A stretch of DNA of 64,000 nt. Origin: Arenicola marina (Eukaryota > Annelida > Polychaeta > Arenicolidae). The DNA lies in the NCBI GenBank assembly GCA_964019135.1, contig OZ025256.1:3927249-3991248 (forward strand), written 5' to 3'. How positions within the stretch are numbered: the first letter of the stretch is position 1; each line of letters begins with the position of its first letter. A model generated the notes under the pieces. The model had not been told where the DNA came from. It did no database searches and worked only from the letters and a program-made list of their open reading frames with translations. A program made the translations under genes and the position numbers. Positions 63,418 through 64,000 of the stretch are shown piece after piece.

Positions 63418-63991
63418 TAATTACGTGACCAAAGATTAAAATGTAGGCCTGCTTACCACTTTGGTCGTGGGTTTCCCCGCTCCGTGGCCAGATTTCGTGT
63501 CCACTCGAACCATGAGGGGGTTCGTCTGTAACATGGGTTTTGTCACCACTTAGAAACGTCGTGTCCTCAGAACATAAGATTTTAAAAAACTTAGATCACT
63601 GGCTTTAAAAAAAAAATTACCCGGTAGTACATGTGGTATTTGTTTTTTTGTTTTACTTCTGGAAAAAGAGACCTGACAACACAAGAAATAGCTGCAATAA
63701 TGTCAGGTCTGAGCATGTAGTGAATCGGCCATACATTTTCACAACGCACTACTAGAGTTCGGCAATCAGGTAGCTGACCTGCTGCTGCACAACGCATACC
63801 TTCTACTGAGTTCGGCAATAGGCTTGCTTACCTGTGTTGGCTCAACGCCCACTTTTTTCTGCAGTTCGGCAATAAACTTGAGAGAGTGAAGGGGGACAAC
63901 TCGGTCGTCATGGTCACCAGTCAACAACAGCGTGGCTGGATACTGAACACCCGGAGCCTGAGGAACCCGGATGTTGTGTAAGGGCGAGTAC
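62260..63991 (-). CDS. PREP: Prolyl oligopeptidase (prolyl endopeptidase), 3' end
   Basis: PREP is a cytosolic serine peptidase (family S9A) cleaving after proline in short peptides. The minus-strand exons read [38 protein letters not shown], then [19 protein letters not shown] and TTKV. Human PREP has [27 protein letters not shown] and [20 protein letters not shown]. The catalytic Asp (in DHDDRV) and His (in SGHGAGKP) are both present. The Ser, the beta-propeller and the N-terminus lie beyond the window's right end. Two alternative terminal exons follow the His exon; both start in phase 0. Confidence 0.95.
62464..62553 (-). CDS. PREP: PREP terminal exon, proximal version
   Basis: The acceptor is ttccatttcag; 29 codons plus TGA. 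It encodes [19 protein letters not shown] and [14 protein letters not shown] and LNMNLTW match human [20 protein letters not shown] well. The tail runs ten residues past the usual end. Confidence 0.85.
   Translation of the reverse strand: MEEVTEIYCFITLNMNLTWREENNTPEEH
62554..63456 (-). other. PREP intron
   Basis: No coding sequence. It contains the (TA)n tract at 63367-63414. Confidence 0.6.
63367..63414. repeat. (TA)n microsatellite
   Basis: About 24 uninterrupted TA dinucleotides in the PREP intron. Confidence 0.98.
63457..63525 (-). CDS. PREP: PREP exon with catalytic His
   Basis: The acceptor is cccatgttacag and the donor gtaagc; 23 codons, phase 0 at both ends. [16 protein letters not shown] holds the active-site His in its invariant context. 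Confidence 0.95.
63832..63991 (-). CDS. PREP: PREP exon with catalytic Asp
   Basis: On the minus strand the acceptor is ctttggcag and the donor gtaagc. It enters in phase 2 (one base completes a codon) and continues 53 codons to VGVEPTQ, ending in phase 0. It contains the TGDHDDRV Asp loop. Confidence 0.93.
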
Positions 63992-64000
63992 CTGCCAAAG

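Overview
The window is animal genomic DNA. Its genes have many small exons with GT/AG splice sites, tRNA-derived SINEs and MITEs are scattered through it, and it contains an exceptional number of minisatellites. The gene families and the style of the repeats suggest an invertebrate deuterostome, most likely an amphioxus (Branchiostoma). The species is an inference. No virus-like, LTR or toxin element was recognised.

Region 1 (1-35258, + strand) is dominated by the 3' part of a large polycystin-1-family gene. I could place 26 consecutive exons between 3048 and 35258. All splice phases agree, and together they give one open frame of 1,754 residues plus stop. In order they encode the end of a REJ module, a long linker, a tetrabasic site, a GPS motif, TM1, a PLAT domain, five further membrane segments, the polycystin (TOP) domain, a TRPP-type channel core and a short C-terminal tail. 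The 5' part lies upstream of the window.

The most striking signal is in its introns. At least nine exon-intron boundaries are themselves duplicated or tandemly amplified, so decoy splice donors or acceptors surround the real ones. These are exons 4, 5, 7, 8, 12, 13, 15, 20 and 25.

Region 2 (35259-52200) holds no gene I can support. It contains a LINE remnant, MITEs, inverted repeats, a GATA microsatellite, a 4-kb array of a 46-bp unit with a full TGACGTCA palindrome in many copies, and a 1.5-kb array of a 23-bp unit.

Region 3 (52200-54967, + strand) is a small multi-exon gene for a Ser/Ala/Thr-rich protein I do not recognise. It has a promoter-like region and a non-coding first exon.

Region 4 (54968-62250) is intergenic, with several MITEs and SINE fragments. 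Region 5 (62260-63991, - strand) is the 3' end of a prolyl oligopeptidase (PREP) gene carrying the catalytic Asp and His. It ends in two different in-phase terminal exons in tandem.

A second theme is that at least six otherwise unrelated tandem arrays carry a TGACGT core (a CRE/ATF-type half-site).
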